Positions 9,911 through 20,414 of a DNA stretch of 64,000 nt are shown here, piece by piece. Both the position numbers and the translations under genes were made by a program. The first letter of the stretch is position 1, and each line of letters opens with the position of its first letter. The stretch is from Trypanosoma brucei gambiense DAL972 (lineage: Eukaryota > Euglenozoa > Kinetoplastea > Trypanosomatida > Trypanosomatidae), in NCBI RefSeq assembly GCF_000210295.1, contig NC_026738.1, positions 372,001 to 436,000 of the forward strand. The letters run 5' to 3'. Under the pieces are notes generated by a model. The model was not told where the DNA came from. It worked only from the letters and a program-made list of their open reading frames with translations, and ran no database searches.

Positions 9911-11329
9911 ATGTCGTGCGACACTGTCACAGTTGTTTTTGACCTCCGCTATACTGACTGGGAGCTCTTCGACTCATCCAGGGAGGTTTTCATCACAACT
10001 GTGGGAAACTTGTTCGCTATTGCACTCTCCAACCTTTCTCAGAAGCAACCGTATTCCTTGAGGCTTATGGCAACCTCTGGCACTTCGCTGCTTCCTGTGT
10101 ACGACTCTGCCTGTGATCGCGACAATACAAAGAAAACAGGTATTATTAACGCTGACAAGAGTACCTGTGGGGGAAGCAGCAATGTGTTTGACGTCGTACG
10201 TTCTCTGTCCGAGCTGACCCCCGTTCGAAGTCCATCGCGTGACACGGACCGCCATGTTGTGGGTATCCTTCAGCGGCAACATAAGAACTACTCATCGGAT
10301 AAGTTGCAGCACCATAGCTTAATCTTCTTCACAACCTTTACTACGATTGGTGACTTTAGCAATTTGGTACATTCCACGGTACCTGCTGCACTACCCTTTT
10401 TGAATGATAGATGGGTGTCCATCCATCTTGACGCCACGGCCTTTACAACAACATCTCTTGCATTAACCCCCGCCACCCGTTCCATTCGCTGTCCCATAGC
10501 ACCTGCGTGTATCCGAACGGGGCTTCAACAGGCACTTGCAACAGCACTTTCACCAGTGCTTCCATTGGTGCAGGTGTCGTTGCGTTATGGCCGCTACACT
10601 GTACCGTGCATTGCAAACAGAACATACTTTACCATTCCTGGCCGTTGCTGTGCAGCCAAGGATTTGGAAGACACCAACGACGTGGAGGAGAGGAACACTC
10701 TTGTATTTTGCGGTGGACGCGTGTGTTCTTCCGAGTATGAACGGGAGTACCATACAACACAGGAGCTGGTCTTAACAGCCAGTGGTATTGTTAACGCTGA
10801 TGTGGTAGATGATGCTCATCTATATGGTGAGGCATGGGTGCTGCGTGGTTGCGAGTCACTGGGTGGTTATACTCGAAGTCCGGGGGAATGGTTACATCAC
10901 CTCGCTACGGAGTTACGTGGGGACGCATTGCTCCTCCGAACGCAGCAGCCACTTCTCAATCCGCCTCATCAGCTGGCATTTCCATCTTCTCTCTTCGTGG
11001 GTTTCTTCATGCAATCGGATGAGATGTACCTGCGGGCTGTCATTCCGCCTGAACTTCGGGTTGAGCGGGTGGAGTCCATTGCCTTAAAGGCGAGCAACAG
11101 CGGAGGTGGAGGCCGGTTGGATCCCACTTTGGCCGCGGAGCTGCGGAAGGCAACGGAGGCGCTGAGAGACTGCCGCGGTGAAGTGGAGTTACGGCAACCT
11201 GTTGGCGTGTGTCGGGTGTTAACACAACTACGGCTGGATCCGTCACTACAACTGCGCTTGGAGGCGTTGCAGACTGAAGGCGCTGTGCGGCGGACGCTTA
11301 TCCGCCCCCTTCACTCTCACCGCAGGTGA
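9911..11329 (+). CDS. conserved-looking protein of unknown function, possible vWA-like N-terminus
   Basis: I do not recognise this 472-aa protein. It has balanced composition, no signal peptide, no clear membrane span, and long uninterrupted coding. The first 190 residues alternate predicted strands and helices: VTVVFDLRY, then a helix through VFITTVGNLFAIALSNL, YSLRLMATS, SLIFFTTFTTIGDF, WVSIHLDA. That order resembles a von Willebrand A / Rossmann-like fold, though the metal-site DxSxS is not intact. The second half has further hydrophobic strands and an Arg-rich C-terminus. Its neighbours (PLP protein, V-ATPase a subunit) give no clear functional hint. ATG at 9911 follows a pyrimidine-rich leader. 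Confidence 0.75.
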   Translation: MSCDTVTVVFDLRYTDWELFDSSREVFITTVGNLFAIALSNLSQKQPYSLRLMATSGTSLLPVYDSACDRDNTKKTGIINADKSTCGGSSNVFDVVRSLSELTPVRSPSRDTDRHVVGILQRQHKNYSSDKLQHHSLIFFTTFTTIGDFSNLVHSTVPAALPFLNDRWVSIHLDATAFTTTSLALTPATRSIRCPIAPACIRTGLQQALATALSPVLPLVQVSLRYGRYTVPCIANRTYFTIPGRCCAAKDLEDTNDVEERNTLVFCGGRVCSSEYEREYHTTQELVLTASGIVNADVVDDAHLYGEAWVLRGCESLGGYTRSPGEWLHHLATELRGDALLLRTQQPLLNPPHQLAFPSSLFVGFFMQSDEMYLRAVIPPELRVERVESIALKASNSGGGGRLDPTLAAELRKATEALRDCRGEVELRQPVGVCRVLTQLRLDPSLQLRLEALQTEGAVRRTLIRPLHSHRR

Positions 11330-12242
11330 CGCCATCTTTCCTTTGTTTTTTGTTTTGTCTTTCGTTTGTCATTTCGGTGTCTCGAGCACATGCAAGCATG
11401 TGTTGTCCGCGACTACACTTCTGGCAGCGGTGTGGTGTACTTGTCCGTTTTGAGTTATTCGAGTGATCTTTTTTTTCTTTTTTTACAGCCCTGGACGGAC
11501 TCTTTTAAAACCACAGAACACCGAAACGACCATATGCGTTCGCTTCTTTAATACAGATGATTGCCTTTTTCTCCTCTTGCTTAACTGGGTTATTGCTGTG
11601 CACGAGAGTCTCTTCCCTTTTTCTTTATGTTTCTGTGCAAACATGAATATGCCTCTATTTAATTTTATGTGAATTGATTATTTGTTTAACCTATTCATTT
11701 GGTGCCCGCGCATGACCCATTTCCTTTGTTGCAGCGCACATCTGGTGCGTGTTTTCACCTCTTTCCCTTTCCTTACTTCCGAGTAAGATAGACCCTATTT
11801 CCGTTTTGAATAAACAAAGTGGATGTACGCATAAATTACTGTATACATGTGTAAATTGTGAAAAGGGGAGAATTACGGTTTGGGGGTGTGGAAATGTCGA
11901 AGAACAAAAAAGTATGCGGTCGTTTCTCCAGGTAATTCGAAAACGCTCTGCAGTGCTGTTTTTTTTTTTCCTCCTTCCTTTCTATTATCACTTTGTACCG
12001 TGTTTATTACTATTATTATTATTATTTTCATTTTTTTTTCCATTTTGTTGCTACTTCCCTAAAATATTTTTACCTATTTACTTGTTTATTAGCCAGTTAT
12101 ACACGAACTCACACACATACGGAGCGGTAGGAAGGAAAGGGATATACGGGAAGAAGGGGTAGGGGAGAGAGTAACTAAGGCGTCACCAGCAAGGAACAAA
12201 GTTAGTCAGGAGTACGAATACACGCAAGTTTCCTCACTCATC
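11330..12242. other. intergenic, UTRs
   Basis: No gene seen. The pyrimidine-rich stretch 11960-12090 (with ATT repeats at 12007-12027) leads to AGs at 12091-12096, a good acceptor for the V-ATPase gene. The roughly 145-nt leader after it contains no ATG. Confidence 0.6.
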
Positions 12243-14594
12243 ATGTCAAGTGAAGCTGCTAGTGGCTTATGGCGCTCAGAGGACATGACACTGCTGCGGT
12301 TGACGATGCAGCGTGAGACGGCTCATGATTCAGTGCTGAAACTTGGGCAACTCGCCGCCTTTCAGTTCATCGACCTCAACAGTGACGTGAGCGCCTTCCA
12401 GCGAGATTTCGTGCAAGAGGTCCGGCGCTGTGATGGCATGGAGCGGAAGCTACGGTACCTTCATGATGAAATTGAGAAGGCAGGTCTTACATGCGTCTCT
12501 ACGGAAGCCATTGGAAGAGAATCATTGTTCGCGTTGGAGCACAAAATTGATGAGTACGAGGGGGAACTTCGTGAGTTGAATGGGCAGTACCAGTCGCTGC
12601 TTGAGGAAAGTAATCGCACGCAGGAACATCTTGAGGTGCTTAGTCGCGAGTTTGGAAGTGGTATTAGGCAAAGCCCAGGGCTCAATCTTCTCACGGGTGT
12701 TATTCCAAAGGACCGTATCGCTACATTGGAGCGCTTGGTGTACCGCATTACCCGCGGGAACTCTGTGTTGCACACCGATGAGATCACAACTCCCTTTTCT
12801 GAGGGAGAAAAGGAACGGATGGTTCAGAAATGTGTGTTTGGTGTTTACTTCGCTACCCCACGGTTGTGGGAGAGTTTAAAGCGAATCAGCGAGGTGAATG
12901 GAGCTTCACTCTATCCATATGCTGAGAGTACCGAGCGATTGCAGTACATGCGTGATACTCTCAACTCACAGCTAGAAACGATGAAGCATACGTTGCAGCA
13001 GTCTTTGCTGCGCCAACGGCATCTACTTACTTCCATATCACACAACGTGTGCCAGTGGAGGCAGACGGTTGCTGTGGAGAAGTCAGTCTTCTCCACGATG
13101 AACATGTTAAAATTCAGTGGATCCACAGCGGTTGCTAAAGGTTGGGCCCCTGTGCGCTCCCTTGACCGGATACGCGCATCCCTGCAGGAGGCGGAGTACC
13201 TGAGCGGCGCCCAGGTGCTAACTATTGTTGAGGAAATTTCAACAAAAGAAAAACGTCCAACGTGCTTCTTCACCAACAAGTTCACAGTATGCTTCCAAAG
13301 TATTGTTGACAGCTACGGTATGGCCCGTTACAAAGAGGTCAACCCAGGCGTGCTCACCATTGTGACTTTTCCCTATCTTTTCGGTATCATGTACGGTGAC
13401 ATTGGGCATGGAGTTATGCTCACCCTCTTCGCTGCGTTCCTGCTTATCAAGGAGAAGGACTGGGAAGGGAGGAAACTTAACGAAATATTTGCCATGATAT
13501 TTGATGGTAGATATTTACTGCTGCTCATGGGGTTATTCGCTATTTATGTTGGGTTTTTATACAACGACTTCTTCGGCTTCTCGGTAGACACGTTTCGCTC
13601 CGGTTATCAGTGGCCACCACTGAATGGTAACACACAAGAGGGCGATATGCAACCTTCGTCCCCGAGCGGGGTCACGCCAGCGAGAAGTGTTATCTTTGGC
13701 ATTGACTCAGCGTGGGCAGAGACGGAAAACAAGCTAGAGTTCTACAACTCTGTAAAGATGAAGTGCTCTGTCATCATCGGTGTTGTCCAGATGGTTGCCG
13801 GTGTAATTCTGTCTCTGATGAACCACATTTACTTTGGGGACAGGATTCAAATTTGGTTCCGCTTCGTTCCTGAAATCGTCTTCCTTCTGTGCACCTTTGG
13901 CTACATGTGCGTTCTCATAATCATCAAGTGGTGCACGAATTGGGACCAACGTACTAGTGAAGCGCCATCACTGCTTGAAACAATGACAAACTTTTTTCTC
14001 CAGCCAGGAACGGTGAGTGTACCGCTGTATAAAGGTCAGGAGTTTGTCCAAGTATTGCTTCTTCTAATTGCCTTTGCAATGGTGCCGATTCTTCTCTGTG
14101 CCATACCAATGCATGAAAAGAAGGAGCACGAGCGTAAAATGCGGCTGCAGGCACTGGCCCGTAGGAATGAGGATGAACGCCATGAAGGCAGTGAGGATGA
14201 CTACGAGGAAGATGAGAAATTTGACTTTAGTGAAGTTGTTATCCATCAGGTTATTCACACTATTGAGTATGTACTTGGTTGTGTGTCTAACACCGCGTCG
14301 TACCTTCGTCTGTGGGCCCTCTCGCTTGCCCACTCGCAGCTTTCTGAGGTCTTCTGGAGCTTTACATTTCTTATGGCGTTGGATATGGACAAAGGCTCGG
14401 GCATTTTCGTCTTCTTCGGCCTTTGCGTGTGGATGTGCGCGACGGTGGCCGTCCTTCTCGGCATGGAGTCTCTTTCCGCCTTTCTGCACGCCCTCCGTTT
14501 GCACTGGGTAGAGTTCAACAATAAATTCTACGCTGCTGATGGGTATCCGTTCACCCCATTCAACATTGCTGAAGTGCTGAAGGAATTGGACTAA
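12243..14594 (+). CDS. V-type H+-ATPase subunit a (V0, 116-kDa/Vph1 family)
   Basis: The 783-aa protein matches subunit a of the V0 sector, which forms the proton half-channels next to the c-ring and anchors V1. The N-terminal cytosolic half (about 1-375) begins with the typical SEDMTLLRL block. The C-terminal half has about eight membrane segments. Hallmarks are the FPYLFGIMYGDIGHG motif, YNDFFGF, the acidic loop near 640-660, and SNTASYLRLWALSLAHSQL. Arg689 in that last motif aligns with the essential proton-channel Arg (R735 of yeast Vph1). The length is slightly short for the family (about 820-850). It probably works in acidocalcisomes, lysosome and other acidic organelles. Confidence 0.97.
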   Translation: MSSEAASGLWRSEDMTLLRLTMQRETAHDSVLKLGQLAAFQFIDLNSDVSAFQRDFVQEVRRCDGMERKLRYLHDEIEKAGLTCVSTEAIGRESLFALEHKIDEYEGELRELNGQYQSLLEESNRTQEHLEVLSREFGSGIRQSPGLNLLTGVIPKDRIATLERLVYRITRGNSVLHTDEITTPFSEGEKERMVQKCVFGVYFATPRLWESLKRISEVNGASLYPYAESTERLQYMRDTLNSQLETMKHTLQQSLLRQRHLLTSISHNVCQWRQTVAVEKSVFSTMNMLKFSGSTAVAKGWAPVRSLDRIRASLQEAEYLSGAQVLTIVEEISTKEKRPTCFFTNKFTVCFQSIVDSYGMARYKEVNPGVLTIVTFPYLFGIMYGDIGHGVMLTLFAAFLLIKEKDWEGRKLNEIFAMIFDGRYLLLLMGLFAIYVGFLYNDFFGFSVDTFRSGYQWPPLNGNTQEGDMQPSSPSGVTPARSVIFGIDSAWAETENKLEFYNSVKMKCSVIIGVVQMVAGVILSLMNHIYFGDRIQIWFRFVPEIVFLLCTFGYMCVLIIIKWCTNWDQRTSEAPSLLETMTNFFLQPGTVSVPLYKGQEFVQVLLLLIAFAMVPILLCAIPMHEKKEHERKMRLQALARRNEDERHEGSEDDYEEDEKFDFSEVVIHQVIHTIEYVLGCVSNTASYLRLWALSLAHSQLSEVFWSFTFLMALDMDKGSGIFVFFGLCVWMCATVAVLLGMESLSAFLHALRLHWVEFNNKFYAADGYPFTPFNIAEVLKELD

Positions 14595-15475
14595 ACCTCG
14601 CATCGCAGCGACCTCGTTATTTAGGTGAGGTTTCGGGGTCTGTGAGGGAGGAGGTGAACACGTCCAATGCAAAGAGAATGCGTAAATGTGGAAGAAAAAG
14701 AGAGCGGATGGATTACGAAACAGGCGATCGAGCTACAAAAGAGAGAGGAGGAGGAGAATGTGTCCGTGCCTTTGGGAAGGGAATGCTCTTCCTGTGCTAA
14801 TGCTCTTTATATTCAACAAAACGTACGAACTGACTCCCCGTGGTGTGGAGGGGTTGCTACTAAAAAAAATTTGCTATGAACAACTGTGGTTAGAGGAGGT
14901 GTGTGTGTGTATGTGTGTTTGGAGGAGGAGGAGGATGAGGAGAGGGAAAGGAAAGTGATATTCCGAAATGTGTGTTGCTTTTGGTTTGAGGGATAGAAGA
15001 ACAAAGAAGAGTTGATTCACTGGTGATGATAAGGAAATACTGGGACCATGGTGGAGAGGGTTTGGAGCTCCTTCAACCAATTCGGAGGTGTGCACCTGTG
15101 TGCTTTGCTGTTGCTTGTTGCCTACCTGTATTTTTGTGATTCATTGTTGCTGTAAAACAACAAAGGAGAGGAGTGCGAGAAACACAACGAACTTGCGTGG
15201 ATGCGAGTGATGACAAATAATGATAGTAATAAATCAATACAATGTGTTGGTTTACATACAGCCACCCACCCACATGCACACACGATGAGGTGGTGCGTGT
15301 CAAGGTGTTTGTTTGGTCGTTGTTCCTTACCATTCCTCATCACAACCCTTCTCCTTTCTACTCACTTTTTTTCCTTTCTCGTTCCTGGCCCATGTGCGTT
15401 TTCATGCTCTGTGTTATATATAAATATATATGTGGCAGCAGCCCTCAGAGGGGACACCGGGTTCAACCTATTGAA
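14595..15475. other. intergenic, UTRs
   Basis: No gene seen. The polypyrimidine tract at about 15325-15390 followed by AG at 15437-15438 is the likely acceptor for COX10. It lies downstream of an in-frame ATG at 15242, which makes that earlier start unlikely. Confidence 0.65.
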
Positions 15476-16591
15476 ATGATGCGCCGCGTACTCCTCCGCT
15501 GCCCGCGTCCCCGGCGCAACAGTCCGTTAGCTTTCCAAAGCACCTCGAGCCCTGTTACAAAGTGTCCCTTATCACCTAAGCTGCAAAGGCCGCTTCAAAC
15601 GCCAACGGTTGTGGGTGAATCACGCGGTTGCCCAATGATTGGGACGGCTCCACACCTCAGTTGCCCTATCGAGAAGGAGCAACTTGGCCAATCAGTACAA
15701 GTTAGAGATGTCGTAACACAGTTGGGCAAGCTGAAGCTTTCAGCCTTTGTGACGGCCACGGCATTGGGTGGTTACGTGATTTGTGGCGGTACCAGCCCGT
15801 TGGTAATGGTTGCGGTAACGGTCGGTACGCTTCTACAGTGCTGTTCTGCCAATACAGCCAATCAGATTATTGAGGTGGAATATGACAGGATGATGAAACG
15901 AACCTGCCGGCGGCCCCTTCCAATGGGGCTCATATCACGCAGAAGTGCTACCATTTTGTGTGCCGTGGAGTTACTCTCCGGCTCCTGTATTTTAGGTTCC
16001 GTCAGCCCAGCGGCCTCTGCGCTCGGGGCCTTCAACTGGCTGCTGTACGTGGCCGCGTACACCCCACTGAAGCGCGTGTCCGCCATCAATACGTGGGTGG
16101 GTTCCATCGTTGGCGGTATTCCGCCGCTAATGGGAGGAATTGCAGCCACCGGCACCATAACGGGCCCCGCTTATCTGCTGGGTTCGTTGCTGCTCGTCTG
16201 GCAAATACCACATTTTATGGGACTTAGTTTTCATTGCCGTCGTGACTACGAGGCTGCTGGGTACAAAATGCTGGCGTTTTATAACCCGTGGAGGGCTTCT
16301 TTCTACGCTGTATTGTTGTCTGTTATGATGGCTTTCATAACTCTTGCCGGCCCCGCACTTATCAACATGGCAGCTGAGGGTTGGTACTACCCGGTGGTGG
16401 CTGCTGCGAATGCCGTTATGATTTACAAGGCACTGTTATTTCACTCGGACCCAAAGCGGCACTGCAGGGGTTGTTTTGTGTTTTCCTACATGTACCTCTC
16501 CGTCGTACTCGCCGTGCTGATGCTGAATCATTTGGAACCTGTGAAGCGGACGACGACCCTGTTTCAGCACTTCACTGCTGTTGCATTGTAG
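15476..16591 (+). CDS. COX10: protohaem IX farnesyltransferase (haem O synthase), COX10
   Basis: The 371-aa protein is a UbiA-superfamily prenyltransferase of the COX10/CtaB type. It adds a farnesyl chain to haem B to make haem O, the first step to haem A for cytochrome c oxidase, in the mitochondrial inner membrane. The N-terminus MMRRVLLRCPRPRR is Arg-rich without acids, as in mitochondrial presequences. The first polar motif NQIIEVEYDRMMKRTCRRPLP (N129 to D137) and the second one around RRDYEAAGYKM (D257) are the metal-prenyl diphosphate sites; GGIPPLMG and WQIPHFMGLS are family blocks. About seven to eight hydrophobic segments follow residue 85. The open frame extends 78 codons upstream to 15242, but that part reads through a polypyrimidine tract and acceptor, so 15476 is preferred. 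Confidence 0.93.
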   Translation: MMRRVLLRCPRPRRNSPLAFQSTSSPVTKCPLSPKLQRPLQTPTVVGESRGCPMIGTAPHLSCPIEKEQLGQSVQVRDVVTQLGKLKLSAFVTATALGGYVICGGTSPLVMVAVTVGTLLQCCSANTANQIIEVEYDRMMKRTCRRPLPMGLISRRSATILCAVELLSGSCILGSVSPAASALGAFNWLLYVAAYTPLKRVSAINTWVGSIVGGIPPLMGGIAATGTITGPAYLLGSLLLVWQIPHFMGLSFHCRRDYEAAGYKMLAFYNPWRASFYAVLLSVMMAFITLAGPALINMAAEGWYYPVVAAANAVMIYKALLFHSDPKRHCRGCFVFSYMYLSVVLAVLMLNHLEPVKRTTTLFQHFTAVAL

Positions 16592-17960
16592 GGCTCCGGT
16601 GCCTTACCTCTCCCAAAGCGTAGTTTGCCTTCACGGCTCGGTAGTGGAGTTAGAGAAAGTTGGGGAATAGTGGCAGATAATATAGGAAGGAAATGGTGTG
16701 GCGAGACCGGCGGAAACGGGGGAACAAAAGTTTCCAAGTTTCGCTGTGGGAATGTCAATGAAGCGTACATGTATGTGTATGTGTATGTGTGTAAACATTA
16801 CAATCATGTTTTGGTTGTTATGTACGTTTAACCTCGCGGGGTGTCGTTGAGGTGGGGGATGGAATAGGAACACCAGCAATAATCAAAGGGCACAAAGGTA
16901 ACGAGGGGAAAGGTTGAATAAGAAGATGCTGTTAGGTTGGGTTGCATGAATTGGAAGTTTTGCCTTTCCATAATCCCTTTTTTCCTTCTTGAGCTTGCAT
17001 AAGAGTGTGCGGGTATAATGAGTTCCGAGGATCTGAGGAGGAAGGGGTATGGGAAAGGAGTGTAGTGTAGTGTAGTGTCGTATTACTAATCACGACCATT
17101 ATTTTTCTGTTTTTCCTCACATTTCGAACTTTTAAACCTTTTTACCTTCTCCTCATTACCGTTTTCGCTAATGTTCCCGATTTCCCACACTTTGTTTTGT
17201 TCCAATGGGTTGTCTGTAGGCTGTCTGAAGCATCTCCCCCCTCACCGCCCCTCCAAAGAGAATGCGTGTATGGAGAAGGAGTGGAAGCAGAAGGGGTTGT
17301 GATTATTTTTATCTTCTTGGTTTCTGTTTACATTTTGTGTTATTTTCCCATATAACCCCAATGCACCTTTTACCTGAGGCAGCTGACGGGGAATCGTTCC
17401 GTCGTCGTCGTTGTAATGCCGGAAGCGGAGGGTGTCATTTGGCTTCCTGCGTGTCATGCGGGCTGTGATGGTGGAGGGGGGAAGAAAAAACGAAACAAGG
17501 GATATGGGCTTGGAGGGTGTGGGGGGGGGGGATATCGTCGAACTTAGCTCCCGTGCCTCGTCTTTGTACCTTTGCACTTTTACCATTTCGGCCCTTTCTC
17601 TATTTATTTTTCTGCTTAGGCTCCGCAACCCGTCTATTTAACCCTGTTTTCTGTGTGGAAAAAAAAAGAAATACAAGCGCCGGAGCGCGTATTCGTGCAC
17701 ACGTACTTGCATATGTGTATATCTATATTTGTGTATACGTTGAGGGTGAACTCATCAATGTGTTACAATTTTTTCTTTTCTATTGCCCTCTTTTTTCTTT
17801 ATTTGTGCGTTTCCACTCTACTAGTCGGTTCAATCCGAACCCGCACGCCTCTTTTTCCCCTTCTATCATTTATCATTACATCACTGCTTCGCACTTTTAT
17901 CACCGTCGTTGTTGGTTTGCTTATTTGCTGCTTGTGTCGCTGATCCGTTACGTGCTTGAG
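16592..17960. other. intergenic, UTRs
   Basis: No convincing gene. There is a short GTAGT repeat at 17062-17079 and a G run at 17519-17530. The pyrimidine tract about 17763-17820 ends with AG at 17823-17824; no ATG lies between it and 17961, which fixes the start of the next gene. Confidence 0.6.
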
Positions 17961-20414
17961 ATGCCGAGTTCGGCACCGATGAAAACAATACCGCCGAAGT
18001 CGCGTGTTCCCCCCGATTGGATTCACCCGGCGCTGCATCGCCAGTGGCAGAGACGTGATAAATTGAGGACTCCACACGAATTGCGACTTGAGGAATTAGA
18101 TGTTCAACGAACGGAGATGGAGGAAGCGAGCCGCCGCATTATGAGCATTGTTTCAGAGAAGAAGAGCGCACTTGAGAAGTTGGATCGTCAACGAGAGAAG
18201 GCAAAGGCAGATATCGATCTCGATGAGGCGGCGGCAGGTGAGATAACTGGTGTTCTTGATCGACTTACTAGTCAGATTACTGTCCATAAGACGTTGCCGC
18301 GGTGCGATGCACGACTTTTAGACACCAGCGACAGCGAGAATTTTGCGTCGGGTGCTGCGCATTGTGTCCTGAGTGTGGAATGCGGTAGCACATGGGGAGC
18401 TGTGGCGTCATGTTTCCCCTGCGACAATGAAATAAAGCGTTCTTTCTTTTCTCAGTACGCACCTCTCTTCAATGTCACATCTGACGACTCATCGGCAGCA
18501 CAGAAGGTGGGAGGAGCCGCTTTCTTTGACGAAGGTTGCCTCCTGTCTGTAGACCAGGTCAGTTGCTTTAACCCGGCATGTCCCTACTGGCACAAAGAAC
18601 AACTAACGCATTTGAAGCTTACCGCTCGAAAACTTGTTTCTCGCGCTGCCAACTTTATCCGTGGGAATCGCAACAACTGTGATGTTGCAGCCTTGTTTCA
18701 CCGTTTTCGTATGTCCATGGAGGCGTCAACCGCTCTGCACGATGCTGTAAGGATTGAGAGGGATATGATGAACTGCATTGCGACGCTGGGTTGGGCGGCG
18801 ATATTCTTGCAGAAGGACGAAGTGGCGGAAAATAAACAAGGGAGGTATCGACCGCCACCAAGCCGTATCACGTGGGATGCGCCGATTCAGTCAAAACCAC
18901 ACATGCCTCTGATGCAAAAATTGTATTCACTACTGCGCAACCCTCAAGAATGTAGCGCCTGGGAGTCCTTGATCGGCTCATCACCATCCACTCTCATAGC
19001 CGACGCCGTGTCACTTTTCCAGCGTCACGTGGATGTGCTTTCGTGGCGTTGCCTCATGCGAGTTGCCGGCGATACGCCGGAGCGCCTGTTGTGGCTGGCG
19101 TCACGAGGGATTGAAATCTTTCCAACATCTCCGTCCATACGCCTTTCGCACCTTTACGCCCTTCTGCACTCTGGCAACACTGCATCAGAGTGTGTGGATG
19201 TATGCTTGGAGTCGGTGCGGATTCTCTCTGTGCAAGCCTCAAAATGCACATTATCCTCGTCCGGTAAGGTAGAGTGGAGTGAAAGTGTGGCGCGGTATAT
19301 CGCTTACATGATTGCGATGACATGTGTGCGCGTTGCCCCAATGGACGCCCAAGCGGCAATGCGGTTGCTTACCTACGCAGTGAAGGTTCCTGGTAGGGTG
19401 TGCCTCCTTCCGCTAGCCCAGCAGAATTTAACCCTTATGTTGATTGCTATTTGCCAGACTGGAAAACTGGAGGGAATGAATGACCTCCCGCTGGCATCCA
19501 TCTCAGATGTGACATTTGCACTTAGTGAGCACTTCCCTGGTAGGCCGCAGGATGCATGCGCAGGGCTATTATCACGGCAGTTGAACATGAACGCCGGATG
19601 CGCAGCTGCTGGCATAGACGCGGAGCTAATGGATCGCATGCAATCTGCTGTTCATCTCTCGCTGATGCGCGCCTTCTCTTCAAATGCCGTACTTGTGGAG
19701 AGAATACTGACAAAAGTAAAGATGGGCTCCGTGACTGCCATGGCGGAGTTATGGTGCGACTACCTTCGCGTTGTACGCCAACACGATGGCACAGAGGCTC
19801 TTGTTTCCCTAATTCGCTCGTTACTTGAGGAGTGCAAGTCCCCACTGCTCATTTTACACTTCGTGAAAATCCTAGACTTCAACGCAGAAGATACAACGGC
19901 TGTAGCGAGTTCTGCTGTTCAACGCTTTGCTGAGGAGAACGGTATCACAGTGGAAAACATTGCCTCTTTGGCATCCAGTGAAACCGTCACCTTTCCCGTT
20001 AGCGATTGGGTTCCCTTTATTTTATTGCATGCTCGAAGCTTGGCTCCCCAGCGGCGTGTGGAGCTGATCTTTAGTATCCCCCCTGTATTATATTGTGAGG
20101 TACCCGAGTTGGTGTTTTTGTTGTGGTTTGAGATCATTCCGCCTACCCTGCTACTTAAGGATGACGAGCTCTTCCGACGGTGTGCGGAGTATGGATTAGT
20201 GTTGCTGCGGGAGCCGCTCCTGAATCACTTTAGCCCAATAGATTGCAACTTTGACGAAATGATTGCGATTCCCCACATAGCTAGTCTAGCACTATACCGT
20301 GCCGTGCCTGTACTGTTGGGGGCGGCTCATCATCTGACTGCACACTATCGAAAGATCGTGTTGGATGTTAGTACTGAGTTGCACGTGATACATCCGTATC
20401 TATACGCAACGTAG
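17961..20414 (+). CDS. zinc-finger protein with ZFC3H1/Red1-type motif and helical-repeat C-terminus
   Basis: The 817-aa protein starts with a basic, Pro-rich segment and a charged coiled coil (about residues 35-105). A compact putative zinc site follows: C193-x8-C202-x4-C207-x3-H211 (SCFNPACPYWH). This spacing and its NPxC look resemble the small C3H1 finger of ZFC3H1/Red1 proteins, which link nuclear poly(A) RNA to the exosome. The remaining 600 residues are mainly helical with repeated Trp/Leu/Arg patterns (for example VLSWRCLMRVAG, RLLWLASRGIEIFPTSPSIRLSHLYALL) like HAT/TPR half-repeats, also a feature of ZFC3H1. No membrane span. The family assignment is my inference from one short motif and overall plan. 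The open frame extends to 17517, but the acceptor at 17824 supports 17961. Confidence 0.75.
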   Translation: MPSSAPMKTIPPKSRVPPDWIHPALHRQWQRRDKLRTPHELRLEELDVQRTEMEEASRRIMSIVSEKKSALEKLDRQREKAKADIDLDEAAAGEITGVLDRLTSQITVHKTLPRCDARLLDTSDSENFASGAAHCVLSVECGSTWGAVASCFPCDNEIKRSFFSQYAPLFNVTSDDSSAAQKVGGAAFFDEGCLLSVDQVSCFNPACPYWHKEQLTHLKLTARKLVSRAANFIRGNRNNCDVAALFHRFRMSMEASTALHDAVRIERDMMNCIATLGWAAIFLQKDEVAENKQGRYRPPPSRITWDAPIQSKPHMPLMQKLYSLLRNPQECSAWESLIGSSPSTLIADAVSLFQRHVDVLSWRCLMRVAGDTPERLLWLASRGIEIFPTSPSIRLSHLYALLHSGNTASECVDVCLESVRILSVQASKCTLSSSGKVEWSESVARYIAYMIAMTCVRVAPMDAQAAMRLLTYAVKVPGRVCLLPLAQQNLTLMLIAICQTGKLEGMNDLPLASISDVTFALSEHFPGRPQDACAGLLSRQLNMNAGCAAAGIDAELMDRMQSAVHLSLMRAFSSNAVLVERILTKVKMGSVTAMAELWCDYLRVVRQHDGTEALVSLIRSLLEECKSPLLILHFVKILDFNAEDTTAVASSAVQRFAEENGITVENIASLASSETVTFPVSDWVPFILLHARSLAPQRRVELIFSIPPVLYCEVPELVFLLWFEIIPPTLLLKDDELFRRCAEYGLVLLREPLLNHFSPIDCNFDEMIAIPHIASLALYRAVPVLLGAAHHLTAHYRKIVLDVSTELHVIHPYLYAT

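Noticed and set aside
14064..14672. 202-codon minus strand frame inside the V-ATPase gene
   Set aside because: Antisense shadow of a well-supported gene.
15242..15475. Upstream 78 codons of the COX10 frame
   Set aside because: They cross a polypyrimidine tract and a candidate acceptor and precede an Arg-rich presequence at 15476.
17517..17960. Upstream 148 codons of the zinc-finger gene
   Set aside because: Reads through UTR-like sequence and an acceptor at 17824.
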